A stretch of DNA of 64,000 bases from an uncultured Peptococcaceae bacterium. Its GTDB lineage: Bacteria > Bacillota > Peptococcia > Peptococcales > Peptococcaceae. A program made the position numbers and the translations under genes. This document shows, piece by piece, positions 7,906 to 15,623 of this stretch. The stretch is from positions 1-64,000 of the forward strand of contig CAJUDO010000012.1 in assembly GCA_910585405.1 (NCBI GenBank), written 5' to 3'. Under the pieces are notes generated by a model, which was given only the letters and a program-made list of their open reading frames with translations, ran no database searches and had not been told where the DNA came from. Numbering within the stretch: position 1 is the stretch's first letter; each line of letters opens with the position of its first letter.

Positions 7906-8151
7906 TTAATTCTTTTTTTCTTCGGGAATTTCCATAGCGAACATCATATGGGACAACGGATACCGCATGGTAATTGCTTTTTTAGGACAATCCTTGACGC
8001 AAGCACGGCAGTGCCAGCATTCATAAGGATATTTTACAACAACATGCTTTTTACCATTTTCATCTTTCTCATAGCGGATTACATCTAATGGACAAATTTG
8101 TGCGCAGGTTCCGCAGTCCACACATTTTTCTTTATCAATTACTGGTGGCAT
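7906..8151 (-). CDS. 2[4Fe-4S] ferredoxin, AprB-like electron partner
   Basis: An 81-residue protein with two complete cluster motifs, CVDCGTCAQICPLD and CWHCRACVKDCPKKA, separated by a short charged beta-hairpin as in the N-terminal half of adenylylsulfate reductase beta subunits. It lacks the long AprB C-terminal tail. It lies 18 nt upstream of the flavoprotein gene on the same strand, so it very probably feeds that enzyme electrons. AAAGAGGTGT precedes the ATG. A shorter homologue is paired with a second flavoprotein at 11864-12085. Confidence 0.9.
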   Translation of the reverse strand: MPPVIDKEKCVDCGTCAQICPLDVIRYEKDENGKKHVVVKYPYECWHCRACVKDCPKKAITMRYPLSHMMFAMEIPEEKKN

Positions 8152-8212
8152 AAGCCAACACCTCTTTCTTTTATATTTTGTAGTGTTTAAATTTTCTGTA
8201 CTTTTTCAGGTT

Positions 8213-9673
8213 TTAAAACAAGAAGCTTCCTAATGCGACTGTAACAAGTGTAATTGCCAGCCAGGATACTAGAATGATTACTGGCGCTGTTTTCCAGATT
8301 GCAGCTGTATCACACCATTCGTTGCCGTGTAAGAGCGCTGCGCTGGAGCTGGCTGCCGGTGTTAAGAAAGCTAGATGAACGCCCATAACAACCATAATTA
8401 CCGATAATTGCGGGTCGATACCTGCGCCTGTGCAATAGCTGTATACCACTGGCATCAAGGCAACTCCAATGGCGCCATTGTTCATAAAGTTGGTTACGAC
8501 CGTGGCGATAAGCCCGATTACAATCATGAAAAAGATTGGTGAGCGACCACCGAAGATTGGATCCAATACTGCCATCAACATGGCGGTGATTCCGCTTTCC
8601 TCTGCGCTCATTGCAGCAGATAAAGGCTGTACCAGTGCCAGCAATAAGATGATGCCCCATGTTACCCCAGAATCAACCATCTTTTTGAATGGCAGAAGCG
8701 GTTTACCGTCTACTTTGATACAACACATAACTGTAACTAAGAAAATACAAATCCCTGTGTTGCCGATGGCTGATAAAAATTTGGTCAGAAAGAAAGATTT
8801 TGGCAAGAAGCTGGGAATCAACAGCATGATCACCAAAGCAAAAAGGAAGCATAATACGATTTTCTGTATTTTATTCAAAACCAAAGTACCATCCTGATCC
8901 AGTTTGCTGGTATCCAGCGTCATCAGCTTACTCATATCCGGCTTAAATACATATTTGCCGATGAAGATAAACAATAATGAGCAAACGATGCAGCAAATGA
9001 TGGAAATTAACATATATTTTCCGTATTCAATGTTGATGCCAGACATGGTTTCAAAAGCGCCCATAACAGTCAGCGGCACCTGTTTGAAGGGAATCATGGA
9101 CATCCCTACTTGTGCAGCAAATACAATGCCGAATACCATCATCGTTGGATAACCGTCGCCTTTTTTATAACCGCACAAATCACAAATTCCATATAGAATG
9201 CTCCAGCCGATAATAGCTGCCGGTGAAGCACTGGTTAAGCCGCCCAACACAAAGATGGAAGCTAAAAATACAAAGGTGAAAACCCAAGGCTTTCCGTTCA
9301 CAAACTTACGGGTGATAAACCAGAGTGAAATAAATTTCGACAATCCATAATAATTAATGGTGGCGCAAAAGATGAAGATAAAGAACATCATCACAACGAT
9401 GGGATCACCAAAGCTGCCGTTCAGCAGTGCTTTCGGCTTCATGCCGCCAATCAGCATCAATGCTAGAAGGCCGGCCATACTGGGCCAGACAATATCAATA
9501 AATACCCACCCATATAAAACACCTAAGAAAATACCAATTAAATTCATCCCTAATGGGGTGAGAGGTTCTACCGCTGGCAGCTGACCGAACCCAAACATGA
9601 TAATTAAAGAAATAATAGAATGTACATAATACATCGTATTTTTTGATTTTTTCGCCTGTACGTTGGCAGTCAT
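8213..9673 (-). CDS. DASS/SLC13-type anion transporter
   Basis: A 486-residue integral membrane protein with about 11-12 hydrophobic segments. The two repeat signatures of ion-transporter/DASS proteins are visible: FFIFIFCATINYYGLSKF with GGLTSASPAAIIG, and in the second half ATVVTNFMNNGAIGVALMPVV with LAFLTPAASSSAALLHGNEWC. The family carries di- and tricarboxylates, sulfate or similar anions, usually with sodium. The ATG at 9673 is chosen because AAGGAGGAGA lies just upstream; in-frame codons further upstream would cross the cre-like site. It is the first gene of the operon with the ferredoxin and flavoprotein, which suggests it imports their electron acceptor or exports the product. Confidence 0.85.
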   Translation of the reverse strand: MTANVQAKKSKNTMYYVHSIISLIIMFGFGQLPAVEPLTPLGMNLIGIFLGVLYGWVFIDIVWPSMAGLLALMLIGGMKPKALLNGSFGDPIVVMMFFIFIFCATINYYGLSKFISLWFITRKFVNGKPWVFTFVFLASIFVLGGLTSASPAAIIGWSILYGICDLCGYKKGDGYPTMMVFGIVFAAQVGMSMIPFKQVPLTVMGAFETMSGINIEYGKYMLISIICCIVCSLLFIFIGKYVFKPDMSKLMTLDTSKLDQDGTLVLNKIQKIVLCFLFALVIMLLIPSFLPKSFFLTKFLSAIGNTGICIFLVTVMCCIKVDGKPLLPFKKMVDSGVTWGIILLLALVQPLSAAMSAEESGITAMLMAVLDPIFGGRSPIFFMIVIGLIATVVTNFMNNGAIGVALMPVVYSYCTGAGIDPQLSVIMVVMGVHLAFLTPAASSSAALLHGNEWCDTAAIWKTAPVIILVSWLAITLVTVALGSFLF

Positions 9674-9692
9674 CACAATCTCCTCCTTTTCA

Positions 9693-9707
9693 TGGAAAAC
9701 GCTTTCA
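9693..9707. promoter_or_regulatory. cre-like catabolite control site
   Basis: TGGAAAACGCTTTCA matches 14 of 15 positions of the established cre consensus TGWAAANCGNTNWCA. It lies 20 nt upstream of the transporter start codon inside the long leader, where CcpA binding would block elongation. No ccpA is in the window. Confidence 0.5.
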
Positions 9708-9949
9708 ATTTTACGTTTGCCATGATAACTTCTTGTTTCATGCAGTTTGTTTTCGTTTTTTCGCACATTGTTTGAGGTTTTATATATTGGAAACCTACAA
9801 ATTATTGAAAAAGCCTGCAAAATATTTAACTGTTTTATAAATCCATGTTTCTTTTTTCAAGAATTGCAGTGTACTGTTTGCAAAACTTTTTTCTGACAGA
9901 TTTCATTGGCCAATGGTCTGTTCCTTTTGATAACCTTATCATACCGTAA

Positions 9950-10007
9950 GCTTATAGAAATGAAAAGAATACGTTATCAATGTTTATTATTGATATTTTG
10001 AATACAA
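9950..10007 (-). promoter_or_regulatory. Shared promoter/operator block, copy 1 (transporter-ferredoxin-flavoprotein operon)
   Basis: Read on the minus strand: a -35 TTGATA (9980-9975) and -10 TATAAG (9956-9951) are 18 nt apart. The -35 overlaps a perfect inverted repeat TATCAAT-N7-ATTGATA at 9975-9995. About three quarters of the 58 positions are identical to the block at 12169-12226 upstream of the second flavoprotein operon, with the palindrome and promoter in register. The dyad centre lies near -42, a usual place for a class II activator. The leader to the transporter ATG is about 270 nt. Confidence 0.75.
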
Positions 10008-10050
10008 AATAAGTAACATAATGAATCTTGTGAATAATTACATTAATAAA

Positions 10051-10096
10051 ACGCATCCCTTGCAAGCCTGATCTACCAGGCTTGCAAGGGATGCGT
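10051..10096 (-). terminator. Terminator of the second flavoprotein operon
   Basis: A perfect 20-bp stem (10051-10070 with 10077-10096, loop ATCTAC). On the minus strand it is followed by TTTTATT. It separates this operon from the promoter block of the next one. Confidence 0.9.
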
Positions 10097-10127
10097 CATA
10101 GAGTTCTTGTCAAGTATAAAGAAATGA

Positions 10128-11840
10128 TTAATCTTTTTTTATAAACGTAAAGTTATCCGAATAGTATCGGGTAATGGGATATTTATATTGTTCTGTTGGG
10201 ACGGGTTTCCAGGCAAAGTGCATCTGCTGTGCGGCATCCTGCTCAATGGTCAGCCAGCCCAAATAGGCGTCGTCGCGCTGCGGGTAATCCTCCCGATAAT
10301 GACCGGCGCGGGATTCTTTGCGCTCTAAGGAAGCGCGCAGATATAATTCGCTGACAAAAGCAACAGCGCGTACTTCCCGCAGTTTCAGCAGATAATGGGC
10401 ATCTTTGGCAGCCATTTGCGGAATTTTGGTCAGCTGTAATGTTTTCAGACGATGCAGTGCATCCTGTAAAGCTGTCTCCGTCTTTAGGATAGACACATTA
10501 TAGGGGAACATAATTTGCTGAATTTCTGTCAGCACGGCTTTTGATGATAAGCCATCCTTGCCCAACGGTGCATAAATCTCTTTCTGCAGGGAAGAAATTC
10601 CATCTTCATCCAAGGTAATTTCCAACCGAGGCTGTTCCGCGAGAAAACGGGCAACCCCTTCACCAGCTAAATAGCCTGTTACGGAAGTGGTCATCAGTGC
10701 AAAACCTCCTGCATATACCCCTGGCTCTGTACTTCTGGCTGTACCTGCGGCAAATAAGCCAGGTACATTGGTTTCGCCATGAATACCAGCATCCATTCCG
10801 CCATAGGAAATCGTCATCTGCGGTACCCATTGGGTATTGTCCCGGAACAAATCCATACCCAGATCCCGCAGCTTTTCATAGTTCATCAGTTGCCAACCAT
10901 TTTGTGGCTTTAACAGTACCAGATCATCAGGATTAATCTGACTGATATCAAAATAGATAGGTCCCCGTCCTGCACGAATTTCCATAGCCATAGCGATGGT
11001 GGTAAAATGGGGGTCGGTATTTGCTTTCAATATCGGCGAATATTTTTCCATAAAAGGCTCGCCCAGAGCATTGACAAAACGGCCGCCCAGCGGCATCAAG
11101 GTAGTTTGTCCTTCCCAACCAAAATATTTCGGCATGTTCCAAACTCTGCTGAATTCAAAATCTTTCAGGCGTGCTCCCGCTTTATATACCAGTTCGACGC
11201 CTTCGCCGGTAGGCGTATTTTTTCCATAAGATGTTTTCCAACCGCCCACACCGGTTGCTGCGACGACAGCTTGGGCTTTTATGACATAGAAATCACCGTT
11301 TAAGGTATCGAAGCCTACAGCGCCAACTACGCGTTCTTTTTGTTTGAGCAAATCTGTGATTAAAATGCGGCCCAGACGTGTTACATTTTTTTGCTGCAGC
11401 TGTTCCACCAGCGCGCGCACCATCATTTCGCCGCCCCGGCCTTTTAACTGTGCAGGATACAATTTCACATGGGGGAGTCCCCGCTGAGGTACGCTCTTTA
11501 AGGAGCCGTCTTCTTTCTTGAAAAACGCACAGCCATTGCGCTGATAATCCTGCATACGGTCAAAGGAGCATTTCAAGATTTCTTCCATCAAGGGTTGGTC
11601 GCATAGACCGTCAAAATAATAAACAAAATCTTCCATCCATTCGGCAATGTTCTCGTCAGGCATCACTGCGTCAAAATCACCGCCGGCCATAGTCATCAAA
11701 CCGCCCCAATCCTTAGGACCTTTATCGACAATTAAAACCTCTTTGTCTGGTTGTAAATCTTTGAAACGGTTAGCTGTCCACATACCGGCAGAGCCGCCGC
11801 CGATAATCAATACATCGGTTTCCAATAGTTTTTTCTTCAT
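10128..11840 (-). CDS. Second AprA/fumarate-reductase-type FAD flavoprotein
   Basis: A 570-residue flavoprotein, clearly related in architecture to the one at 6208-7887 but divergent. FAD fold: TDVLIIGGGSAGMWTANRFKDL; second FAD motif: ETNVPGLFAAGTARSTEPGVYAGGFALMTTSVTGYLAGE; C-terminal ERKESRAGHYREDYPQRDD, which includes the SRxxHxRxDYP block used by FrdA/AprA proteins. The ATG at 11840 (MKKKLLETDV) follows GAGAGG by 8 nt and is preferred over an in-frame GTG 9 nt earlier. It lies 23 nt after the ferredoxin gene and forms a two-gene operon with it. The substrate is unknown; sulfur-oxyanion or enoate reduction are possible by family only. Confidence 0.85.
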   Translation of the reverse strand: MKKKLLETDVLIIGGGSAGMWTANRFKDLQPDKEVLIVDKGPKDWGGLMTMAGGDFDAVMPDENIAEWMEDFVYYFDGLCDQPLMEEILKCSFDRMQDYQRNGCAFFKKEDGSLKSVPQRGLPHVKLYPAQLKGRGGEMMVRALVEQLQQKNVTRLGRILITDLLKQKERVVGAVGFDTLNGDFYVIKAQAVVAATGVGGWKTSYGKNTPTGEGVELVYKAGARLKDFEFSRVWNMPKYFGWEGQTTLMPLGGRFVNALGEPFMEKYSPILKANTDPHFTTIAMAMEIRAGRGPIYFDISQINPDDLVLLKPQNGWQLMNYEKLRDLGMDLFRDNTQWVPQMTISYGGMDAGIHGETNVPGLFAAGTARSTEPGVYAGGFALMTTSVTGYLAGEGVARFLAEQPRLEITLDEDGISSLQKEIYAPLGKDGLSSKAVLTEIQQIMFPYNVSILKTETALQDALHRLKTLQLTKIPQMAAKDAHYLLKLREVRAVAFVSELYLRASLERKESRAGHYREDYPQRDDAYLGWLTIEQDAAQQMHFAWKPVPTEQYKYPITRYYSDNFTFIKKD

Positions 11841-11863
11841 TGTTGTCACCTCTCATTGTTCTC

Positions 11864-12085
11864 TTAATATTCCTGGGCAAAAATTTTTGGCAGCGCTTCC
11901 CGGAAAGGATGCACATAAATAGCGCCTGCTGGACAATACCGCTCACAGATATAACAAGTCATACAATCCTCTGGATAAGCGATATAAGCTTTTTTCTGTT
12001 CATTCAAGCGAATGACATCCAGCGGACAGCGATTCACACAGCTGCCGCAGCCCACACATTTTTTCACATTGATGCTAGCGATCAT
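11864..12085 (-). CDS. 2[4Fe-4S] ferredoxin paired with the second flavoprotein
   Basis: A 73-residue ferredoxin with motifs CVGCGSCVNRCPLD and CMTCYICERYCPAGA. It is the same type as the ferredoxin at 7906-8151 but with a shorter C-terminus. It is the first gene of the operon, about 80 nt downstream of the shared promoter block, and very probably donates electrons to the flavoprotein encoded immediately after it. Confidence 0.9.
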   Translation of the reverse strand: MIASINVKKCVGCGSCVNRCPLDVIRLNEQKKAYIAYPEDCMTCYICERYCPAGAIYVHPFREALPKIFAQEY

Positions 12086-12168
12086 TAAATCTCCTCCATT
12101 CTTTTAAGACGCGATTCTCTATCGCGCAAGACTATTTGGATTATTACGATATTGTTATTGTACATTTT

Positions 12169-12226
12169 GCTTATGAAAATCAGAAGAATATTTTATCAAT
12201 ATATGTCATTGAGATTTTGAATAGAA
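12169..12226 (-). promoter_or_regulatory. Shared promoter/operator block, copy 2 (ferredoxin-flavoprotein operon)
   Basis: It aligns without gaps to the block at 9950-10007. The -35 TTGATA (12199-12194) and -10 CATAAG (12175-12170) have an 18-nt spacer, and the imperfect dyad TATCAAT-N7-ATTGAGA lies at 12194-12214. The predicted leader to the ferredoxin ATG is about 80 nt. Confidence 0.75.
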
Positions 12227-12254
12227 GCGAAAAAGAAGGGGCAGTTCCAAAAAG

Positions 12255-12295
12255 AACAGCCATGATGGCACCGACTGGTGACGCTCATGGCTGTT
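12255..12295. other. Long stable hairpin upstream of the ferredoxin-flavoprotein promoter
   Basis: AACAGCCATGA at 12255-12265 pairs perfectly with 12285-12295, with an inner CACC/GGTG helix. On the plus strand it runs into TTCATGTTTTT; on the minus strand into CTTTTTGG. No gene reads into it directly, so its role (insulating terminator or binding site) is unclear. Confidence 0.5.
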
Positions 12296-12430
12296 TTCAT
12301 GTTTTTCTTTATCTGCCAAAGAAAAAAACAGGCTTCTAAAAAAGATAGTTGTTGAATATATGACTGTGTTGCCAATCATTCCCGATTCCTTTGTTATGGC
12401 ATTTGTAAGAATATTTTGTAATGCGAAAAA

Positions 12431-12476
12431 ATCCTTAGCTGCGATTCTTCTATGTAAAGAAATAGCAACTAAGGAT
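12431..12476 (-). terminator. Terminator after the small membrane-protein gene
   Basis: An imperfect stem of about 19 bp between 12431-12450 (ATCCTTAGCTGC...) and 12457-12476. On the minus strand it is followed by TTTTTTCGC. It lies about 65 nt past the stop of the gene at 12540-12737. Confidence 0.6.
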
Positions 12477-12539
12477 GAGACAATTTTAAGAATCATGCTA
12501 AGTTATTATATTTTTTTAATGTTGGGTGAATGACGTTTT

Positions 12540-12737
12540 CTACTTTTTGACAAACTTTTCTGTTACCAAAGCAATAGCCAAAAGCACAATGTCAATAGGT
12601 ATAAAAACATCCCAAAAAATTGTTGCAGCAGTATATCCGCAAATCTCCATTTGCATCATCATTGCAATCGCAAGAAGAACTGTCATTCCATTCATGAACC
12701 AAATAAAGAATTTTTTAAATTTTTCATAAATTTTCAT
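12540..12737 (-). CDS. Small two-helix membrane protein
   Basis: A 65-residue protein with a basic N-terminus (MKIYEKFKKFF) and two hydrophobic helices (FMNGMTVLLAIAMMMQM and FIPIDIVLLAIALVTEKF) around a short loop, ending KK. No family is recognised. The ATG at 12737 is chosen because GTGGAG precedes it at good spacing. The gene has its own terminator and sits next to parS. Function unknown. Confidence 0.6.
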   Translation of the reverse strand: MKIYEKFKKFFIWFMNGMTVLLAIAMMMQMEICGYTAATIFWDVFIPIDIVLLAIALVTEKFVKK

Positions 12738-12801
12738 TATAATCCACTCCACTAGGGACCAATCTGTACGAAATAATTTTTAACGCGAAAATCGAAGAAA
12801 A

Positions 12802-12817
12802 TGTTTCACGTGAAACA
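12802..12817. promoter_or_regulatory. parS centromere site
   Basis: TGTTTCACGTGAAACA is a perfect match to the bacterial parS consensus bound by ParB/Spo0J. The symmetry extends three more bases on each side (12799-12820). It is intergenic. parS sites cluster around the replication origin, so this suggests the window is origin-proximal. No parA or parB is in the window. Confidence 0.9.
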
Positions 12818-12892
12818 TTTGCAAAATTGAAACTAGCAATTGCATGAAAAAGACTTGTTTTTCTCAACGCAGTTTTGAAATACTATTGTTAA

Positions 12893-12937
12893 AAATAAGT
12901 TGCTGCCACAGCAAAGCGGTAGTGACAGCAATTTATT
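12893..12937 (-). terminator. Terminator after the secreted stalk-domain gene
   Basis: An imperfect hairpin pairing AATAAGTTGCTG near 12894-12905 with CAGCAATTTATT near 12926-12937. On the minus strand it is followed by TTATTTTTAAC. Confidence 0.6.
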
Positions 12938-12970
12938 AGGTAATGGGTTATCAAATGGATTGGCACAATT

Positions 12971-13957
12971 TTAGTTGCCTTGGTATGCATAAGCTTCTTC
13001 TAAAGACAGATTCTTAACATCTATGATTTCTCCCGTTACCATATCCAGTGTGACGATGCAGTTTTGTACTTCTGCTTTGTGCTCAGTATCCTTTAAGTAA
13101 ACAAACGGAACGGTTACAATATTTTTAGTATGGGAAATATCAATTTGAGGATTCTCGATCTTTTCATTTGGCGCACTCCAAAATTGATTTATTTTCCCGG
13201 GCATTGTGTAGGCTTCCAAATCAGGGAAAAATTTTTCTTTGAATTTCACGCCAAAATCTGTTTCAGGATACCCTTTTATTTTTATTTCCAGGAGAAAAAC
13301 GGGATCTTCTCTATCTTTATAGTATTGGGCATATCCATCGGAAAAGTACGTATACAGAAACTGGATAGAACGTGCTCTCGGAGTGATTTCCTCTCCTGGA
13401 TAGAAAACATCCAATTCTGGGCGGATAGATTCTCGGGAATCTACTGATAAGCCTTTTTGTTCAGTCCATTGATAGTCCCAGCCAAACACCTCATGGGCAT
13501 ATTGCCACGTAAGGGGAAAGTATAATGCATCCCGGAACTTCAAAATGGGATAGGCTGCAGATTTATTGTCAAAGGTTATATTTTGCGGAAAATGCAAAAT
13601 ATGAACAGGCGTGTTGATGATTTGTGCAGAATAGCTTTTCTTGTTTTTTGTCTTTTGTTGCTCACTGACAAATTTCTCGTTGTGTGTATCTGTTTTCTGA
13701 ATGTAATAGCTCTTTGATGGTTCATTCCAGGTGTAGGAAATGCCCAGATATTTCGAATATTCTGCAATGGGAATATAGACAATGTCGTTATACTGTAATA
13801 AGGGATGTTTCTTATATGCAGAATCCATCTGCATTCCATTCAACGTAATATTGAATTGAGGAATTGTTACCTGTACCATGTCATTCGCCGCCCATGCCAT
13901 AGTATTTGCAGTATATACCAGCAACATGGTCACGACGCAAATTAATAGCTTTTTCAT
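12971..13957 (-). CDS. Secreted protein with copper-amine-oxidase-like stalk domain
   Basis: A 328-residue exported protein. It has a signal peptide (MKKLLICVVTMLLVYTANTMAWA, cleavage after AWA), then an N-terminal segment of the type often annotated as copper amine oxidase N-terminal or stalk domain (ITLNGMQMDSAYKKHPLLQYNDIVYIPIAEYSKYLGISYTWNE), with a second related unit around residues 115-170 (YPILKFRDALYFPLTWQYAHEVFGWDYQW). The C-terminal half is unassigned beta-rich sequence. These domains usually mediate envelope attachment or binding, not catalysis. AGGAGGTAAAT precedes the ATG. It is transcribed in the same direction as the secreted protein gene at 14051-15097, which lies upstream of it across a 19-bp inverted repeat. 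Confidence 0.75.
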   Translation of the reverse strand: MKKLLICVVTMLLVYTANTMAWAANDMVQVTIPQFNITLNGMQMDSAYKKHPLLQYNDIVYIPIAEYSKYLGISYTWNEPSKSYYIQKTDTHNEKFVSEQQKTKNKKSYSAQIINTPVHILHFPQNITFDNKSAAYPILKFRDALYFPLTWQYAHEVFGWDYQWTEQKGLSVDSRESIRPELDVFYPGEEITPRARSIQFLYTYFSDGYAQYYKDREDPVFLLEIKIKGYPETDFGVKFKEKFFPDLEAYTMPGKINQFWSAPNEKIENPQIDISHTKNIVTVPFVYLKDTEHKAEVQNCIVTLDMVTGEIIDVKNLSLEEAYAYQGN

Positions 13958-13988
13958 TGATACATTTACCTCCTAAATTGCAATATAT

Positions 13989-14034
13989 TTTGTGTCCTTT
14001 TGAATAAAAATTTTCTTATTCAAAAGGACACAAA
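13989..14034. repeat. Perfect 19-bp inverted repeat between two secreted-protein genes
   Basis: The arm at 13989-14007 (TTTGTGTCCTTTTGAATAA) pairs perfectly with 14016-14034 across an 8-nt loop. No T-run follows on either strand, so it is not a classical terminator. It may be an RNA processing or stability element between the two minus-strand genes, or an operator. Confidence 0.6.
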
Positions 14035-14050
14035 GATGCTTGCTTATATG

Positions 14051-15097
14051 TTATTTTAAATTGAATGTAATTGTAACATCTTCCTTATCCCACTGAGATG
14101 TATTGGCGTTATTTACAGTTACCATTTCCCTGCTGCCGTTTATGCCTATAATCCCAAATTTACCGCATCTTGTTGACAATGTATTAGTTGAGTCCATCTT
14201 AGAATATCCAGTCGTTGTGTATATATAAGAGTTATCAAATCCACCATTGGAAATTTTACAGCCGGACGTAAATGTTTTCTTGTTGTTGCAAAAAGTGATT
14301 TGTTTATTAAAAATCAAATTATTTTTTGCAACTCCTGTCATTTGATACAAAGTATCACACAGAACATTGCTAAAGTTATTCGCATCTAAAATTCTACATC
14401 TTAAAATGCCATTTTTTTCTACATTAATATTAAAGTAAATTTTTTCGCCATCGTTTTTGTTTATTTTGGTTCCATCTCCAGATACTACAGGTAGATATGT
14501 CGTTACCCAACTATACATACCGCCGCGAACACCAAAATCCATACAGGTGCCTCCGTTGACGTAGACAGTGTAAAATACATAAGCTATATCAGCTAAATTA
14601 TTGATATTTCTTTTGGGTAATGTTGCGTAGGAGGTCGCTTGTGTATAGCCGGCCTTGGATTGTACCTCATAACCGACGCCATCACGGGATTCTCTATCCA
14701 CTGCCATAGGACTAACCATTTGGGATTCTAAAACTATTGTAGGCGAAGAGTTTAGTAATCCCTCTACATATTTTTGGATTTGTTCTTCAGTGAAATTATT
14801 TGCTTCGGCGGCTCTCTTTAATGCTAAAATATCTTCATCCAAAATTCCTGCATACAAATTTTCTTCATTTGTATATGCTATAGTATCAAAATGTTCTTGT
14901 AAATCATAAATGCCGTTTTTTTCTAAAAAATCAATAGATTCTTTGCTTAGAGTTGTATCATTTAGCTCTTCTCGTATAAATGCTTGTTTTTGAAATTCCT
15001 CATTCAATGATTTTTCAGCAAATGCTGGCACGGTTATCGACATCGCCATTGCTGCTGTTAAAACAGTTGCAATTATTTTTTCAAATTTTTTGTTCAT
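14051..15097 (-). CDS. Secreted protein of unknown function, agr-type promoter
   Basis: A 348-residue exported protein: signal peptide MNKKFEKIIATVLTAAMAMSITVPAFA with cleavage after AFA, then a helical, acidic propeptide-like region to about residue 130, then a beta-rich, Tyr/Asn/Cys-containing domain. I do not recognise a family. The arrangement (pro-region plus beta domain) would fit a secreted toxin or bacteriocin-like protein, by inference only. TTAGGAGGTAAATTTTA precedes the ATG. Its promoter (15329-15379) has the same architecture as that of agrA and of the secreted protein at 19619, and its leader of about 225 nt is highly structured. Confidence 0.7.
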   Translation of the reverse strand: MNKKFEKIIATVLTAAMAMSITVPAFAEKSLNEEFQKQAFIREELNDTTLSKESIDFLEKNGIYDLQEHFDTIAYTNEENLYAGILDEDILALKRAAEANNFTEEQIQKYVEGLLNSSPTIVLESQMVSPMAVDRESRDGVGYEVQSKAGYTQATSYATLPKRNINNLADIAYVFYTVYVNGGTCMDFGVRGGMYSWVTTYLPVVSGDGTKINKNDGEKIYFNINVEKNGILRCRILDANNFSNVLCDTLYQMTGVAKNNLIFNKQITFCNNKKTFTSGCKISNGGFDNSYIYTTTGYSKMDSTNTLSTRCGKFGIIGINGSREMVTVNNANTSQWDKEDVTITFNLK

Positions 15098-15129
15098 TAA
15101 AATTTACCTCCTAAAATTCTGACAAATTT

Positions 15130-15260
15130 TTGTTAAGTTATCGGGGAAAAACATAAAAATCATATATCAATTATCATTTTTTTCAGTTTTGTTTTTCCCT
15201 AATGCAATTGTACTCTGCTGTTACTCAACGCGGTACTTCTTTATATTCATAACTTAACAA
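15130..15260 (-). ncRNA. Structured 5' leader of the secreted-protein gene
   Basis: Nested perfect helices in the predicted leader: TTGTTAAGTTAT at 15130-15141 pairs with 15249-15260 (12 bp), and inside it GGGAAAAACA at 15144-15153 pairs with 15190-15199 (10 bp). The outer helix ends 32 nt before the start codon. It does not cover the ribosome site directly, so a stability or regulator-binding role is as likely as translational control. Confidence 0.5.
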
Positions 15261-15328
15261 CACTCAATTCAGTTATACTCGATTTTCTTTATTGGCCAAT
15301 AAAATCAAGAAAAGCTTTCCTTGTTTGC

Positions 15329-15379
15329 ACTATAACAGCTTTCATTTTGCTTTTCAACAGAACTGTTATACTTAACCAA
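15329..15379 (-). promoter_or_regulatory. agr-type promoter of the secreted-protein gene at 14051
   Basis: On the minus strand: box TTGGTTAAG (15379-15371), -35 TTGAAA (15357-15352), 17-nt spacer, -10 TATAGT (15334-15329). The GGTTAA box starts exactly 20 nt before the -35. About 100 bp around it align with the promoter at 19238-19288, including the initial transcribed sequence AAGGAAAGCTTTTCTT. Confidence 0.7.
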
Positions 15380-15461
15380 GTAAATGACACAATTAGTTAT
15401 ATTTCAACAATTTTATACGAACGCATCATATCTCGGCTGTTATCAGAAAAAACAATTGATG

Positions 15462-15534
15462 CCAGTTCATCCATGACAATTAGAAGGTTAATTATGACAC
15501 TTTGATTGCATTCAAGAAAACTTTATATTATAAT
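15462..15534 (+). promoter_or_regulatory. Promoter of the agr operon with paired LytTR-like boxes
   Basis: CCAGTTCAT at 15462-15470 and AAGGTTAAT at 15484-15492 each match 8 of 9 positions of the LytTR-family site WMMGTTNRK and are 22 bp apart start to start, the usual direct-repeat spacing. The GGTTAA at 15486 starts 20 nt before a -35 TTGCAT (15506-15511), followed by 17 nt and TATAAT (15529-15534). This would make agrA autoregulated. Confidence 0.65.
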
Positions 15535-15623
15535 AAACGAAATTTTACCAGAATATTGATAAAGATTCACAAAAATATACTATGATATATAGTACCTATA
15601 CGATCAAGTGGAGATGTGTGAAA

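Noticed and set aside
6208..8151. True dissimilatory adenylylsulfate reductase AprAB
   Set aside because: The ferredoxin lacks the AprB tail and no sulfate adenylyltransferase or sulfite reductase is nearby, so the specific function is not supported.
12206..12496. 96-codon minus-strand frame
   Set aside because: It runs through the shared operator block, a stable hairpin and a terminator, has no ribosome site and unusual composition; the DNA is better explained as regulatory.
13989..14034. Terminator call for the 19-bp inverted repeat
   Set aside because: There is no T-run on either strand after the stem; kept as an unexplained inverted repeat.
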